DNA of 64,000 nucleotides from JANTGF01 sp963750735 (GTDB lineage Bacteria; Bacteroidota; Bacteroidia; Bacteroidales; VadinHA17), in assembly GCA_963750735.1 (NCBI GenBank), contig CAVVRY010000016.1, forward strand, positions 124,001 to 188,000, given 5' to 3'. Positions within the stretch are counted from its first letter, which is position 1, and every line of letters starts with the position of its first letter. Positions 36,235-46,974 of the stretch are shown here, one piece after another. The notes below the pieces were generated by a model. It saw only the letters and a program-made list of their open reading frames with translations, made no database searches and had not been told where the DNA came from. A program made the position numbers and the translations under genes.

Positions 36235-36915
36235 ATGGACAACAAACTAACAGTAGCATTAAGGGAAAGCTGGTTTCATAGATATCTGACAAAAGATGAA
36301 GAAAATCTGATTTTGTTAAATAGCAATATTGTTCGGTACAACAGAAGAGATGTTATTTTTAAGCAGAATACCCGTACATCTCATATTATGTTTCTGCTAT
36401 CTGGACTTGTAAAGGTTTATAAAACAGGTCGAAACAATAAAGCACTTACCTATTCCATACTTAAGAAAGGAAATTTTATAAGCTTCTATTCTATTTTTGG
36501 GGATACCATCTTTCAGTCATCGGCTTCAGCAGTTGATGAGGTGGAGATAATGATTATTGATTATGCGACTTTTGTTTCTATCATTCAGCAAAATGGCAAT
36601 TTTGCAATGGGGCTAATCCGGAGAATGAGCAAGGATGGACTTTTCCTGGCAGACCGCCTGATGAGTTTATCGCATAAGCAGTTACCAGGACGAATAGCCG
36701 AAGTAATTCTATACTTTTCACAGGAAATTTACAATGATGTTTCATTTGACTTCCCCCTAACACGAGTGGAGCTGGCAGAAATGGCAGGGACTACAAAAGA
36801 GAGTTTTATAAGGACAATTAATGAGTTCAAACACGATAAAATTATCACCCTGGATGGGCGCCATATAAACATTGTAAGTATGGATATCATTAAAGTATTA
36901 AGTGAGTTAGGATAA
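36235..36915 (+). CDS. Crp/Fnr family transcriptional regulator
   Basis: 226 aa from ATG 36235, preferred over 36184 because the extra leader is hydrophobic and untypical. Residues about 15-140 form a cyclic-nucleotide-binding-type beta barrel (IVRYNRRDVIFKQNTRTSHI, GNFISFYSIFGD). Residues about 150-225 form a winged helix (PLTRVELAEMAGTTKESFIR). No N-terminal Cys cluster for iron-sulfur sensing is seen, so it is not a classical Fnr. The ligand is unknown. It starts 34 bases before the DHOD-like gene and may share its transcript, suggesting possible redox or carbon control. Confidence 0.88.
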   Translation: MDNKLTVALRESWFHRYLTKDEENLILLNSNIVRYNRRDVIFKQNTRTSHIMFLLSGLVKVYKTGRNNKALTYSILKKGNFISFYSIFGDTIFQSSASAVDEVEIMIIDYATFVSIIQQNGNFAMGLIRRMSKDGLFLADRLMSLSHKQLPGRIAEVILYFSQEIYNDVSFDFPLTRVELAEMAGTTKESFIRTINEFKHDKIITLDGRHINIVSMDIIKVLSELG

Positions 36916-36948
36916 AATATTTAAAATCAACAGATAAATCATTTCAAT

Positions 36949-37938
36949 ATGTTAGACCTTACAACAAAATTTGCAGGATTAAATCTTAGAAATCCTTTAA
37001 TTGCAGCCAGTTCTGGCTTAACCAACTCATTAATCGATATAAAGGAATTTGATAAGGCCGGTGTTGGAGCTGTAGTGCTGAAATCACTTTTTGAGGAGGA
37101 AATTAGGATTGAGCTTGAAAAGGATCTGGCACAAATGAACAAGGAAAGTTTCCTGTATCCTGAAACCATGGACTTTTACGATAGCTATAATGACGTTGAC
37201 GATCTGCTTACAAGTTATCTGAAGCTGATTTCCGATGCGAAGAAAGCTGTTTCTATTCCAATCATTGCAAGCATCAACTGTGTAACAGCTGAAAAATGGC
37301 CTTATTATGCCACCACTTTGCAGGATGCAGGTGCCGATGCACTTGAACTGAATGTTTTTTCACTACCATCAGATCTTGCACATACACCTGAGAAAGATGA
37401 GAAGTTGTATTTTGACATCGTTGAGGCTATAAAAGACAAAGTAAGCATTCCTGTTATTTTGAAAATTGGATATTATTCATCCAATCTCGCCTCCCTTGTA
37501 AATAAATTGTCAAAAACTGAAATAGCCGGGATAACCATGTTTAACAGGTTTTACAGTCCTGACATAGATATTGAAAATTTCCAGGTTGTGCCTTCTTTTG
37601 TATACAGCTCGCCGGATGAATTAAAATTGTCACTCCGATGGATTGCCTTAATGTCAGGCAGGGTAGACTGTGATCTGGCTGCTTCAACAGGCGTACACGA
37701 TAGCACCTCATTGATTAAACAGATTCTGGCAGGTGCCGATGCAGTACAGGTTGCATCAGCATTCTATAAAAATGGGAAAGAATATGCAGGTGGAATGCTT
37801 TCTGGCCTTGAAACCTGGATGAAAAAGCATAATTTTAATAGCCTGAGTGATTTCAAAGGTAAAATGAGTTATGCCCGGGCCGAGAATCCTGCTGCATACG
37901 AAAGAACGCAGTTCATGAAATATTTTGCGGGGAAATAA
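36949..37938 (+). CDS. dihydroorotate dehydrogenase-like flavoprotein
   Basis: 329 aa TIM-barrel FMN protein. MLDLTTKFAGLNLRNPLIAASSGLT matches the PyrD class 1 start, and IIASINCVTAEKW, VSIPVILKIGYYSSN and ILAGADAVQVASAFYKNG supply the FMN- and phosphate-binding strands. The protein belongs to the dihydroorotate dehydrogenase-like group found beside 2-oxoacid or nitrogen metabolism genes, and true pyrimidine synthesis is uncertain. No other pyr gene is nearby. It ends at a bidirectional terminator. Confidence 0.82.
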   Translation: MLDLTTKFAGLNLRNPLIAASSGLTNSLIDIKEFDKAGVGAVVLKSLFEEEIRIELEKDLAQMNKESFLYPETMDFYDSYNDVDDLLTSYLKLISDAKKAVSIPIIASINCVTAEKWPYYATTLQDAGADALELNVFSLPSDLAHTPEKDEKLYFDIVEAIKDKVSIPVILKIGYYSSNLASLVNKLSKTEIAGITMFNRFYSPDIDIENFQVVPSFVYSSPDELKLSLRWIALMSGRVDCDLAASTGVHDSTSLIKQILAGADAVQVASAFYKNGKEYAGGMLSGLETWMKKHNFNSLSDFKGKMSYARAENPAAYERTQFMKYFAGK

Positions 37939-37968
37939 AAAGACTTATTTATCAATTTAAGATAACAA

Positions 37969-37994
37969 AAAAGAGCCCGGAAATGGGCTCTTTT
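37969..37994. terminator. bidirectional intrinsic terminator
   Basis: AAAAGAGCCC and GGGCTCTTTT form a near-perfect stem around GGAAAT, with A runs on one side and T on the other. It separates the convergent DHOD-like and VPS10-type genes. Confidence 0.9.
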
Positions 37995-38014
37995 CACATT
38001 GTATCAGCTTGAAC

Positions 38015-41000
38015 CTATAGCTGTATCAGTTCAATTTTCTTGTCCAAAACCATTTGATTAAGCTTCGGTATGTCATTCTTTTTTAGTTCGTTGAAAAGCT
38101 GTAACTCCAAATTAATTTTGCCAATTAAATCTTCCTTAACCTGGTATGACTGATCTGTAGGTCTGTAATCTCCAGATGCAACAGTACTGGCCAGTGCGCC
38201 CAGCTTATTATTAAGCCGGATAGGATAATTTAGCGGATCCTGGCTGCTGCGGTTTTTCGTCTGGTATAAAGCTTTTTCAATTCTGGATGACTCTTCCTTA
38301 AGTTTATTTATGTAATCAAGAATTTCTTTATCTTTTTCTTTATCCAGGCTATTCTCAACCTGCTCCATTTGCGTCCTCATTTTCCTGATGTCAATAATCG
38401 CCTGATGAGTCTCTGTTAACTTATCCCGGCATTCCATCAGAAAATCAAACTGAGCTTTCAGATCTTCTTCTGAACTGGAGGTGGTGGGTTTTTTAAGGAG
38501 GTTGAACTTTACCTCGCTTGAATCATTTCCAACAACCAGGCGGGCAATGTATTCGCCAGGTGCTGCATGAGGGCCTGAAGTCATAGCTGCCCACATTATA
38601 AGCCCCTTAAATTGCTTTACCCCAGGATATCGCATATCCCAGGCAAAACGGTTTAGGCCTTCTTTTACCTCCAATAAACCAAGTTGTAATTCTGGCTTTA
38701 AAGATTTTTTATCCACCCCGCTCTGGAAGCTCTTAATAAGGTTGCCATTTGTTTCCAGGATGTCTAGGCGTACTGCCTGATCCTTCTTTAATTCTTTCAA
38801 ATTAAAGTTTATTATTACTCCTTTTGGCGGATTTTTCCCATTGCTTCCTCCGCCCACAGAGCCAAATATCCTATAAGTTGGTCTTGGGTTGTAAAGCATA
38901 AAACTATTTTTTGTAGCATCTGTGGTTAAATTATGCAGAGGGGTAAGATCATCCAGTATCCAGAAACTTCTTCCCTGTGTTGCAATAATTAAATCCTTGT
39001 TTTTTAAGGTTAAGTCAGTTATTGGGACAACAGGTAAATTCAACTGAAAAGCCTGCCAGTTAGCACCATCGTCAAAAGATATGTACATTCCGGATTCAGT
39101 GCCTGCATATAGCAAATCTTTTCGATCAGGATCAGCCCGAACAACACGGGTAAAATGGTCTGCTTCAATCCCCTTTGTAATCAATGTCCATGAAGCACCG
39201 TAGTCCTCTGTTTTCAAAAGGTAAGGTCTGTAATCATCTTTCTTATAACCGGTTGCAGCTACATAGGCACCACCTTTGGAGTATGGACTGGCCTCAATAG
39301 AATTTATCATAGTCCATTCCGGCATAAGGTCGCCTGGAGGTGTAATATTGTTCCAGCTTTTTCCACCATCTCTTGTTACATGTATTAAGCCATCATCAGA
39401 TCCGGCCCAAATGACACCTTCTTCCTGTATTGATTCAGCTACGGCAAAAATTGTGGCATATACTTCAACACCGGTATTGTCTTTGGTAATGGGTCCACCT
39501 GAAGGATGTAGGGTGGAAGTGTCATGCCTGGTCAGGTCTGGACTGATAACTTCCCAGCTTTGCCCTTCATTGCTGGTTTTGAACAATACATTGGCAGCAC
39601 AATAAAGAATATTTTGATCGTGTTGCGAGAATAATATTGGGAAGTTCCACTGGAATCGATACTTTAAGTCCTTTGCACCCCAGCCCAGTGGGTTGTCAGG
39701 CCACACATCGATGGACCTGTTTTCGCCCGTTTTGTGGTTTACCCGGGCAAGGTAACCGCCATATGAACCACCATAAACAACTTCAGGATCTTTCGGATCA
39801 GGAATTATAAATCCACTTTCACCTCCTGCTGTGCTTTCCCAGTCATTTTCCGAAATTCCACGGCCTTCTGACCTGTGCTTAATCCGGACAGCAGAGTTAT
39901 CCTGTTGCCCTGCATAAATCCTGTATGGAAAATGATTGTCGGTGGATACCCTGTAGAATTGGGCTGTAGGCTGATTGTAATAGGTTGACCAGTTGGTGCC
40001 GGCATCTGTGGTAACCTGACCACCCCCATCATCGGCTACTATCATGATATTGGGATCTTCTTCTGAGATCCATAAGTCATGATGATCGCCATGGGGAGTT
40101 CGAATTCTGTCAAAAGTTTTCCCCCCGTCCTTTGAAACATGAAAACCTACATTCAGCACATATACCTTATCTTCATTCTTAGTATCGGCATAAACCCTTG
40201 AATAATACCAGGCCCGTTGTCTTAAATTCCGGTCTTCACTTACTCTTTTCCATGACATTCCGCCATTCTCAGAAACAAACAATCCTCCCTGATCAGCTTC
40301 AATAATGGCCCAAACTCTTTTAGGATTTACAGGGGATACAGTAACCCCAATAATACCAATGGTTCCTAGCGGAAAACCGGGTTTTTCATTCAGTTTCTGC
40401 CAGGTTTTACCGGCATCTGTACTCTTCCAAAGTGCCGAGCCTTCACCACCGCTTTCAAGGCTGTATGGGGTTCTGATAACCCGCCAGGTAGAAGCATAAA
40501 TCACCCTTGAATTAGAGGGATCAAGAATCAGATCGCAGGCGCCAACTTCCGGACTTATACTTAGTATATTTTCCCAGCTTTTACCTCCATTTGTGGTCTT
40601 ATAGATTCCTCTTTCAGGATTCGGTCCGAAAACATGACCCAGAACTGCAGCATAGGCAATATTGTGATCGGCAGGATCAATTCTCAACCTGGGTATATAT
40701 TGACCTTCTTTCAGTCCGGAATATGTCCATGTTTCTCCTGCATCAACCGACTTCCAGATACCATAGCCATGGGAAACGTTCCCTCTGATGGTAACTTCCC
40801 CACCACCAACATACACCACATTGGGATCAGATTTGCTTACTTCAATTGATCCAATGGTGCCCCCAAAATACTTATCAGATATATTTTTCCATGAATTGCC
40901 TGCATCAGTTGTTTTCCAAACTCCTCCACCTGTAGCACCCATGTAAAAAGTACGTGGATGACCTTTTACACCTGCAACAGCAGCAGACCGTCCTCCTCTG

Positions 41001-41170
41001 AATGGGCCTATATTCCTGTATTTTAATGCATTGAATAAAGATGTGTCAACCTTGACTACTTCCTCTTCATTTTTCTTTTTTTTCGCTTCAGCGAGTTGAG
41101 GTGTGGAAAAGATAAGGATCAAACTGAGAAAACCAATCGCGTAAGTGCGAATAAAAGTTAAAAGCTTCAT
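38015..41170 (-). CDS. secreted VPS10/sortilin-type BNR-repeat protein
   Basis: 1051 aa from ATG 41170; the longer frame from 41242 adds 24 residues ahead of the signal peptide (ending PQLAEA). Residues about 45-760 hold ten or more Asp-box/BNR turns (GGVWKTTDAGNSWKNI, YKTTNGGKSWENI, LWKSTDAGKTWQKL, FKTSNEGQSWEVI), which build beta-propellers like those of sortilin and sialidases. The C-terminal 300 residues are helical and coiled-coil-like (HQAIIDIRKMRTQMEQVENSL). Such proteins are common in Bacteroidota and are often labelled glycosyl hydrolase, but no catalytic residues can be assigned. Confidence 0.82.
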   Translation of the reverse strand: MKLLTFIRTYAIGFLSLILIFSTPQLAEAKKKKNEEEVVKVDTSLFNALKYRNIGPFRGGRSAAVAGVKGHPRTFYMGATGGGVWKTTDAGNSWKNISDKYFGGTIGSIEVSKSDPNVVYVGGGEVTIRGNVSHGYGIWKSVDAGETWTYSGLKEGQYIPRLRIDPADHNIAYAAVLGHVFGPNPERGIYKTTNGGKSWENILSISPEVGACDLILDPSNSRVIYASTWRVIRTPYSLESGGEGSALWKSTDAGKTWQKLNEKPGFPLGTIGIIGVTVSPVNPKRVWAIIEADQGGLFVSENGGMSWKRVSEDRNLRQRAWYYSRVYADTKNEDKVYVLNVGFHVSKDGGKTFDRIRTPHGDHHDLWISEEDPNIMIVADDGGGQVTTDAGTNWSTYYNQPTAQFYRVSTDNHFPYRIYAGQQDNSAVRIKHRSEGRGISENDWESTAGGESGFIIPDPKDPEVVYGGSYGGYLARVNHKTGENRSIDVWPDNPLGWGAKDLKYRFQWNFPILFSQHDQNILYCAANVLFKTSNEGQSWEVISPDLTRHDTSTLHPSGGPITKDNTGVEVYATIFAVAESIQEEGVIWAGSDDGLIHVTRDGGKSWNNITPPGDLMPEWTMINSIEASPYSKGGAYVAATGYKKDDYRPYLLKTEDYGASWTLITKGIEADHFTRVVRADPDRKDLLYAGTESGMYISFDDGANWQAFQLNLPVVPITDLTLKNKDLIIATQGRSFWILDDLTPLHNLTTDATKNSFMLYNPRPTYRIFGSVGGGSNGKNPPKGVIINFNLKELKKDQAVRLDILETNGNLIKSFQSGVDKKSLKPELQLGLLEVKEGLNRFAWDMRYPGVKQFKGLIMWAAMTSGPHAAPGEYIARLVVGNDSSEVKFNLLKKPTTSSSEEDLKAQFDFLMECRDKLTETHQAIIDIRKMRTQMEQVENSLDKEKDKEILDYINKLKEESSRIEKALYQTKNRSSQDPLNYPIRLNNKLGALASTVASGDYRPTDQSYQVKEDLIGKINLELQLFNELKKNDIPKLNQMVLDKKIELIQL

Positions 41171-41352
41171 AGTTGGAATAATTAATTTGTAGGTTGAAAT
41201 GAATATTTTTAAGATAAATTTGAATGGCCACAAATAAAACAAATATTTAATTATTAATCAAGCCAATAATACTTTCTGGGATTAGCACCATTTGATACTT
41301 TCAACTTTTTTTAGTTGTTTTAGACAATTAAAACTCTCTTAAAATAAACACT

Positions 41353-43072
41353 TTGAAAACAACCAGGACCATATTCAATCAATCCAAAATGTTTGCTGTA
41401 AGTCTAATGGCAATTATGCTGTATTCCTGCAACTCTCAACCAATTCAGGAACATTCGTACGGTGTGGTTGCAAATAATGCCATGGTCGTTACAGCACATC
41501 CGGAAGCCTCCAGGATTGGCAAAGAAATCATGCAAAAAGGAGGCAATGCCATTGATGCGGCATGTGCTGTTGAATTAGCACTGGCCGTTAGTTATCCGGT
41601 GGCAGGAAATATTGGGGGAGGTGGATTTATGGTCATCCGTTTTGATGATGGTACTGTTGCTTCAATAGATTACAGGGAAAAAGCCCCGGCAGGTGCCAGT
41701 AAAAACATGTACCTCGATGAAAATAACGAAGTCATACCTGGTTTAAGTACGGATAGTCACCTTGCTGTGGGTGTTCCGGGAACGGTGATGGGAATTTCCA
41801 CAGCTCATGCTAAATATGGAAAGCTTGAGTTTAGGGAAATTGTTCAACCTTCTATTGATCTGGCAGCCATTGGGATTTCCTGTAACCAAAAGTCAGGCCT
41901 CCAGTTTTAACAATTATAAAAAGATATTTATGGAGGCGAATGATTATCCGATTGCTTTCGTAAGAGATGAAGAATGGCAGCAGGATGATACTCTTAAACA
42001 ACCCGACCTTGCCCATACTCTTGAATTAATTAGAGATCAGGGTGCCATTGGATTTTATTCCGGGGAGACAGCTCAAAAGATTGTAAACCAGATGGAAAAA
42101 GGGGGTGGGCTGATAAATTATCAGGATCTTGAAAATTACAATGCTGTTTGGCGTGAACCTCTTACTGGAAATTATAAGAACCACAAGGTGATTTCTATGC
42201 CGCCTCCATCCAGCGGTGGGGTCGCACTCTTGCAGCTTCTTGCAATGACAGAACCTTATTCTATTGAAAAATCAGGCTATATGGATGCTCAAACCATTCA
42301 TCTGATGGTAGAAGCTGAAAAACGGGTCTATGCTGACAGGGCTGAATTTTTAGGTGATCCTGACCATTACGCGGTACCAGTTGAGGGCCTAATCAATAGG
42401 GAATATATTCACAATAGAATGTCAGACTATTCAGCTGATAAAGCAACACCTTCTACAGACATTGGTCATGGGGACCCATTAGGTATTGAAAGCGAGGAAA
42501 CTACACATTACTCTATTGTTGACTCAGAAGGGAATGCAGTGGCCGGGACTACCACACTGAACAGAGGATTTGGATCCAAAATTATTGTTAAGGATGCGGG
42601 TTTTTTCCTGAATAACGAAATGGATGATTTTAGCTCCAAACCGGGATTCCCGAATTCTTATGGATTGGTTGGGGGAGAGGCCAATTCCATTCAGCCCGAT
42701 AAACGTATGCTCAGCTCCATGACACCCACTATTTTAGAAAAGAATGGAAAACTGTTTTTGGTGGTGGGCTCGCCTGGTGGTTCAACAATCATTACTTCTG
42801 TATTTCAGACAATTATAAACGTTGTTGATCATGACATGTCAATGCAGGAAGCCGTTTCAGCTAAACGTTTCCATCACCAATGGTTGCCAGATTATATTAG
42901 CTATGAAAAGAATGCCTTAAGTGACAGTCTTATCCTGGTTCTGCAGGAAATGGGACATAATTTTAAAGAAAGATATTCTATTGGCAGAGTTGATGCAATA
43001 TTAAAACGCAAAGACGGAACCCTTGAGGGTGGTGCTGATCCGCGTGGGGATGATACAGCAGATGGCTATTAA
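41353..43072 (+). pseudogene. gamma-glutamyltransferase lipoprotein, frameshifted near 41873
   Basis: The first frame (41353-41910) ends abnormally after SIDLAAIG, and the continuation GFPVTKSQASSFNNY is in the next frame. Dropping one G from the GGG at 41872-41874 gives 572 residues. The start is a TTG at 41353, or an ATG at 41389; both give a lipobox ending LYSC. The autoprocessing site and catalytic Thr are visible in ESEETTHYSIVD, and LVVGSPGGSTIITSVF is the small-subunit signature. It cleaves gamma-glutamyl bonds such as those in glutathione and probably works in the periplasm. The break may be a sequence error. Confidence 0.88.
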
Positions 43073-43290
43073 AATGCATCGATTTTCATAGTTAATTGAA
43101 AACTTTAGATAATTTAATCTAAAATATAATATATGAGTAATTTAAACATTGCTCATAATATCTTGCCATCTCCTTATTTAGAATTAATCAAAATTATTTA
43201 TAGCTTTGAGGATAATTGTTTTCTTATAGAAAGAAACATATTCTTCAGTTTATGCAATCCAAAATTAGATTTACGGCGGGATTAAGTAAT

Positions 43291-45402
43291 ATGAAGTACT
43301 TAATCATTGGAGTGATTCTGATTTTTAATCAATCCTGCTCGCAAGGGCAGAAAAAAACCAATCCTATGAAAACCAAGGAATCCAGCAAACATAAGTTCAC
43401 CAATAGTCTTATCAATGAAACCAGTCCATATCTGTTGCAACATGCTCATAATCCGGTTGACTGGTATGCATGGGGTGAGGAAGCTCTGGCGAAAGCTGAA
43501 AAAGAAGGTAAACTCGTGTTGGTAAGCATAGGATATTCATCCTGTCACTGGTGTCATGTAATGGAAAGAGAATCCTTTGAAAATGAAGAGATTGCAAAAA
43601 TAATGAACGAGCATTTTATCTGCATAAAAGTCGACAGGGAGGAGCGGCCCGATGTGGATCAAGTTTATATGAACGCCATCCAGCTGATTAGCGGAAGTGG
43701 AGGATGGCCGCTTAACTGTTTCGCTCTCCCTGATGGAAGTCCTGTATACGGAGGTACCTATTTCCCCCCGGATAAATGGAAGGATTTACTGGAACGTTTG
43801 ATTGAATCATATAAGTCTGATCCACAGAAATTTAAGGAATATTCACAGCAGCTTAAGGAAGGGATAGCCGGGTCAGATATAGTAACAAAAATAGAGGAGG
43901 AAGTTGTTTTCAGTGAAAATCAACTTTCTGAAATGGTAAATCAGTGGAAAAAGTTTTTTGATAAAGAGGATGGTGGAAACAATCGGGCACCTAAATTTCC
44001 ATTGCCAAATACCTATGAGTTCCTGCTGTCTTATTATTACCATTCTCAGGATAAGGAAGTGTTGGATCATGTCGATCTAAGTCTGCAGAAGATGGCTATG
44101 GGGGGGATATACGACCAGATTGGTGGAGGATTTGCCCGGTACTCAACTGATATGTATTGGAAGGTACCCCATTTTGAAAAGATGTTGTATGACAATGGGC
44201 AGCTGGTAAGCCTGTACAGTAGGGCTTTTCAATTAACAGATAAGAGTCTGTACCGTGATGTTGTGGAGCAGACCCTGGCTTTTGTAATGAGGGAGATGAC
44301 CTCCCCTGAGGGTGGGTTTTATTCTTCCTATGATGCAGATAGTGAAGGGGTTGAAGGGAAGTTTTATGTGTGGCAAAAAGAAGAAATTGATAACATTTTG
44401 GGTAAAAACAGTGAAATAATAAATTCCTGGTTTAATGTTTCAGAAAAAGGGAACTGGGAAGATAACAATATCCTGTTAGTAACTGAAGAAATGGAGGTAT
44501 TCTGCGAAAAACAAAATATTCCCATTTCTGAATTCAGTAATATACTTGAAGACAGCAGATCGCTACTGCTTAGAGAAAGGGAGAAAAGAGTTAAGCCTGG
44601 TCTGGATGATAAGATCCTTACCTCATGGAATGCACTAATGCTTAATGGCTTTATCGATGCATACCGCATACTTGGTAATCCTGAATTTAAAGAGGTAGCT
44701 TTGAAAAATGCACATTTTATTCTAAAGCAGGTAGATAAGAGCGGACGTTTAAATAGAAACTTTAAGAATGGGCGATCTTCCATAAACGGTTTTCTTGATG
44801 ATTATAGTTTTACAATTCAGTCATTCATTAACCTTTACCAGCTTAGTTTTGATGAATTCTGGCTTGATAATGCTTTAAAAATGACAGATTATACTCTACA
44901 ACACTTTTATGATGAGGAATCAGGAATGTTTTTTTATACTTCGGATCTTGATCCTAAGCTGGTTGCCAGGAAAATGGAACTATCAGACAATGTAATCCCT
45001 TCCTCCAATTCAGCTATGGCCAGAAATCTTTATCTGTTAGGTGTTTACTTCGATAAACCAGATTATATCGACTTTTCAAAACAAATGCTCGTAAATATTG
45101 AGGGCAATATGGCTTCCAATATTGCCTATCACACAAACTGGGCACAATTGATGCTTTCATTTATTTATCCTCCCAGTGAGGTAGTTATTGCCGGTCCTGA
45201 TGCACATGAAATAAGAAATGAGTTGGATGAAATATTCTTGCCCAATATAATTGTGGCAGGAGGTATAGAAGAAAGCAGCATGCCATTGATGCAATCCAGG
45301 TTTTCACCTGATCAAACCTATATTTTTGTATGTAAGAAGAATATATGCAAACTACCGGTTAACGCTGTTAGTGAAGCCCTGATCCAAATTCAGGAGAACT
45401 AG
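43291..45402 (+). CDS. YyaL/DUF255 thioredoxin-domain protein, lipoprotein
   Basis: 703 aa from the ATG at 43291, which gives a lipoprotein signal with Cys at residue 17 (NQSC); ATGs at 43216 and 43252 are upstream alternatives. The N-terminal DUF255 thioredoxin-like domain contains the signature NETSPYLLQHAHNPVDWY, the active-site motif SSCHWCHVMERESF and REERPDVDQVYMNA. The remainder is an (alpha/alpha)6-barrel domain like N-acylglucosamine epimerases, with LYDNGQLVSLYSRAF and SWNALMLNGF. Family members (YyaL, human SPATA20) lack a defined reaction. A secreted lipoprotein form would act in the periplasm. Confidence 0.88.
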   Translation: MKYLIIGVILIFNQSCSQGQKKTNPMKTKESSKHKFTNSLINETSPYLLQHAHNPVDWYAWGEEALAKAEKEGKLVLVSIGYSSCHWCHVMERESFENEEIAKIMNEHFICIKVDREERPDVDQVYMNAIQLISGSGGWPLNCFALPDGSPVYGGTYFPPDKWKDLLERLIESYKSDPQKFKEYSQQLKEGIAGSDIVTKIEEEVVFSENQLSEMVNQWKKFFDKEDGGNNRAPKFPLPNTYEFLLSYYYHSQDKEVLDHVDLSLQKMAMGGIYDQIGGGFARYSTDMYWKVPHFEKMLYDNGQLVSLYSRAFQLTDKSLYRDVVEQTLAFVMREMTSPEGGFYSSYDADSEGVEGKFYVWQKEEIDNILGKNSEIINSWFNVSEKGNWEDNNILLVTEEMEVFCEKQNIPISEFSNILEDSRSLLLREREKRVKPGLDDKILTSWNALMLNGFIDAYRILGNPEFKEVALKNAHFILKQVDKSGRLNRNFKNGRSSINGFLDDYSFTIQSFINLYQLSFDEFWLDNALKMTDYTLQHFYDEESGMFFYTSDLDPKLVARKMELSDNVIPSSNSAMARNLYLLGVYFDKPDYIDFSKQMLVNIEGNMASNIAYHTNWAQLMLSFIYPPSEVVIAGPDAHEIRNELDEIFLPNIIVAGGIEESSMPLMQSRFSPDQTYIFVCKKNICKLPVNAVSEALIQIQEN

Positions 45403-45759
45403 CTCCAGAGTAAAGATTCCTAAGAATTTTACTTTTATAGTATTCCATAGACCATCCTATATTTGTATAACTAATGCATTGAACTGAAACAGATTAGTTG
45501 TATTATTAAAAAGATAAATGTAAAAATTGCTAAAATCATCCCGGATTTTTGAAACAATTTTGCCTAAAACCAGTATATAATCTAAACTATTAGAGTCTAA
45601 TAACCCAAATTATTGAATAGAATCCTTTTTAAGGCGTAAATGTTTTTTTGTTAATTGGTTTACTTTTAATACATTTACAGGAGGTAGAAGGGTTTGTTTC
45701 TTGTTTTGGAGAATAGCTGATTAATTAGGTTATTAAGGTTTATTAAAAACATATTAAAA
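45403..45759 (+). promoter_or_regulatory. 357-bp gene-free region with candidate promoter
   Basis: No coding frame is supported. TTTG at 45647-45650 and TACATTTA at 45670-45677 are exactly 19 bases apart, the Bacteroidota -33/-7 spacing, leaving an untranslated leader of about 75 bases before the ATG at 45760. A further -7-like TATATTTG lies at 45458-45465. Confidence 0.4.
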
Positions 45760-46908
45760 ATGAGTAGATCCTTTAAAGTTTTCCTGTTTGTTCTTGCATT
45801 GCTCCTGATTATTCCGGCAATTTCATTGGTAAAATGGGTAATTCAACCTAAAGTGCCCGTTCAGATAATGATACTTAACAAAACTGTTCCTTCGCTTGAA
45901 CGCCACAAGCACAGATCATTTCATTGGGTGCTGAACCACAATAAGTATGTGAAGCAAGATGAAAAGCCTTATTCCTTTGTGAATGATTATTTTGGGTTCG
46001 TTCCCTTAAAGCCTTTCCGAAACAGGCAGTATGAAATCAGACGTATAAGTCTGGATGAAATTATTGAAATGGCTGATTCCTTTGATGCTGCTTATTATAT
46101 CGATACTTATGGAGTATACTTCAACGACTGGTATAAGGGACTGAATAAGGATAGAAGATCAAGGATGATTTACGGTGGGCTTAACAACAACGATTATCTC
46201 TTTATGAAGGAGATGAACGACAGAAAAAAACTCATCGTTGCTGAATATAACCTTATGGGATATCCAACAACTGACCTGGAAAGAGATAAGGTAGGGAATC
46301 TTTTGGATATTCGCTGGAGCGGATGGACAGGGAGGTATTTTGAAAGTCTTGATACAGGTGAAAATACTGATTTTCCGGAGTGGATTCTAACCCTTTATGA
46401 AAAGCAGTACGAAGTTCCATGGGATTTTCACAATGCAGGCATAGTGTTGGTCAATTATGAGGATCAGGTAGTCGTACTTGAACACAAGACTCATTTAAAC
46501 TTTGAAGTACCATTTATTTACACCCATAAAGCTGAAAGAGAGCAGTTTGGTGTTCCTTACCAGGTGAATTATACAAATTGGTTTGATATTGTATCCCCCG
46601 GAAACAATAAGGTAACATCTTCATACAAAATACATACCAATTCTCTGGGTGATTCCCTTTTAAGTACATTCTTTATTCCAAATGAATTTCCGGCAGTTAT
46701 AGAAAGTACAACAGACGCACCCTATTATTATTTCTGTGGTGATTTTTCAAATAACTACGTAAGACCATTTTCAGCGTATTGTAAGAATATTGAAAAATTG
46801 CCCGAATGGACAAGATTTTCAGAAAAACCAGGAGATTCAAGGAGATTTTTCTGGGAGTTCTATCGCCCTATGGTAGCAAGTATTATGGAAAACTACACAT
46901 CTGAGTAG
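45760..46908 (+). CDS. unknown membrane-anchored or exported protein
   Basis: I do not recognise this 382-aa protein. One N-terminal hydrophobic segment (about residues 7-28) would anchor or export it. The rest is soluble, rich in Tyr, Trp and Phe, without repeats or a lipobox. Notable segments are ADSFDAAYYIDTYGVYFNDW, IYGGLNNNDYLFMKEM, IVAEYNLMGYPTT and DIRWSGWTGRYFESL, whose YID/ND acidic-aromatic clusters recall carbohydrate-binding or hydrolase surfaces, but no catalytic motif can be assigned. The gene is flanked by its own promoter-like element and a terminator, so it is monocistronic and self-contained. Confidence 0.75.
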   Translation: MSRSFKVFLFVLALLLIIPAISLVKWVIQPKVPVQIMILNKTVPSLERHKHRSFHWVLNHNKYVKQDEKPYSFVNDYFGFVPLKPFRNRQYEIRRISLDEIIEMADSFDAAYYIDTYGVYFNDWYKGLNKDRRSRMIYGGLNNNDYLFMKEMNDRKKLIVAEYNLMGYPTTDLERDKVGNLLDIRWSGWTGRYFESLDTGENTDFPEWILTLYEKQYEVPWDFHNAGIVLVNYEDQVVVLEHKTHLNFEVPFIYTHKAEREQFGVPYQVNYTNWFDIVSPGNNKVTSSYKIHTNSLGDSLLSTFFIPNEFPAVIESTTDAPYYYFCGDFSNNYVRPFSAYCKNIEKLPEWTRFSEKPGDSRRFFWEFYRPMVASIMENYTSE

Positions 46909-46939
46909 AGCCAGATGCATTTTTGTTGATTAAGAGTCG

Positions 46940-46965
46940 AAGGCCTGCCAGTGTGGGCCTTTTTC
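46940..46965 (+). terminator. intrinsic terminator
   Basis: AAGGCC (46940-46945) and GGCCTT (46956-46961) pair around a 10-base loop and are followed by T residues. It ends the unknown exported-protein gene 32 bases after its stop. Confidence 0.8.
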
Positions 46966-46974
46966 TATTTGGAC

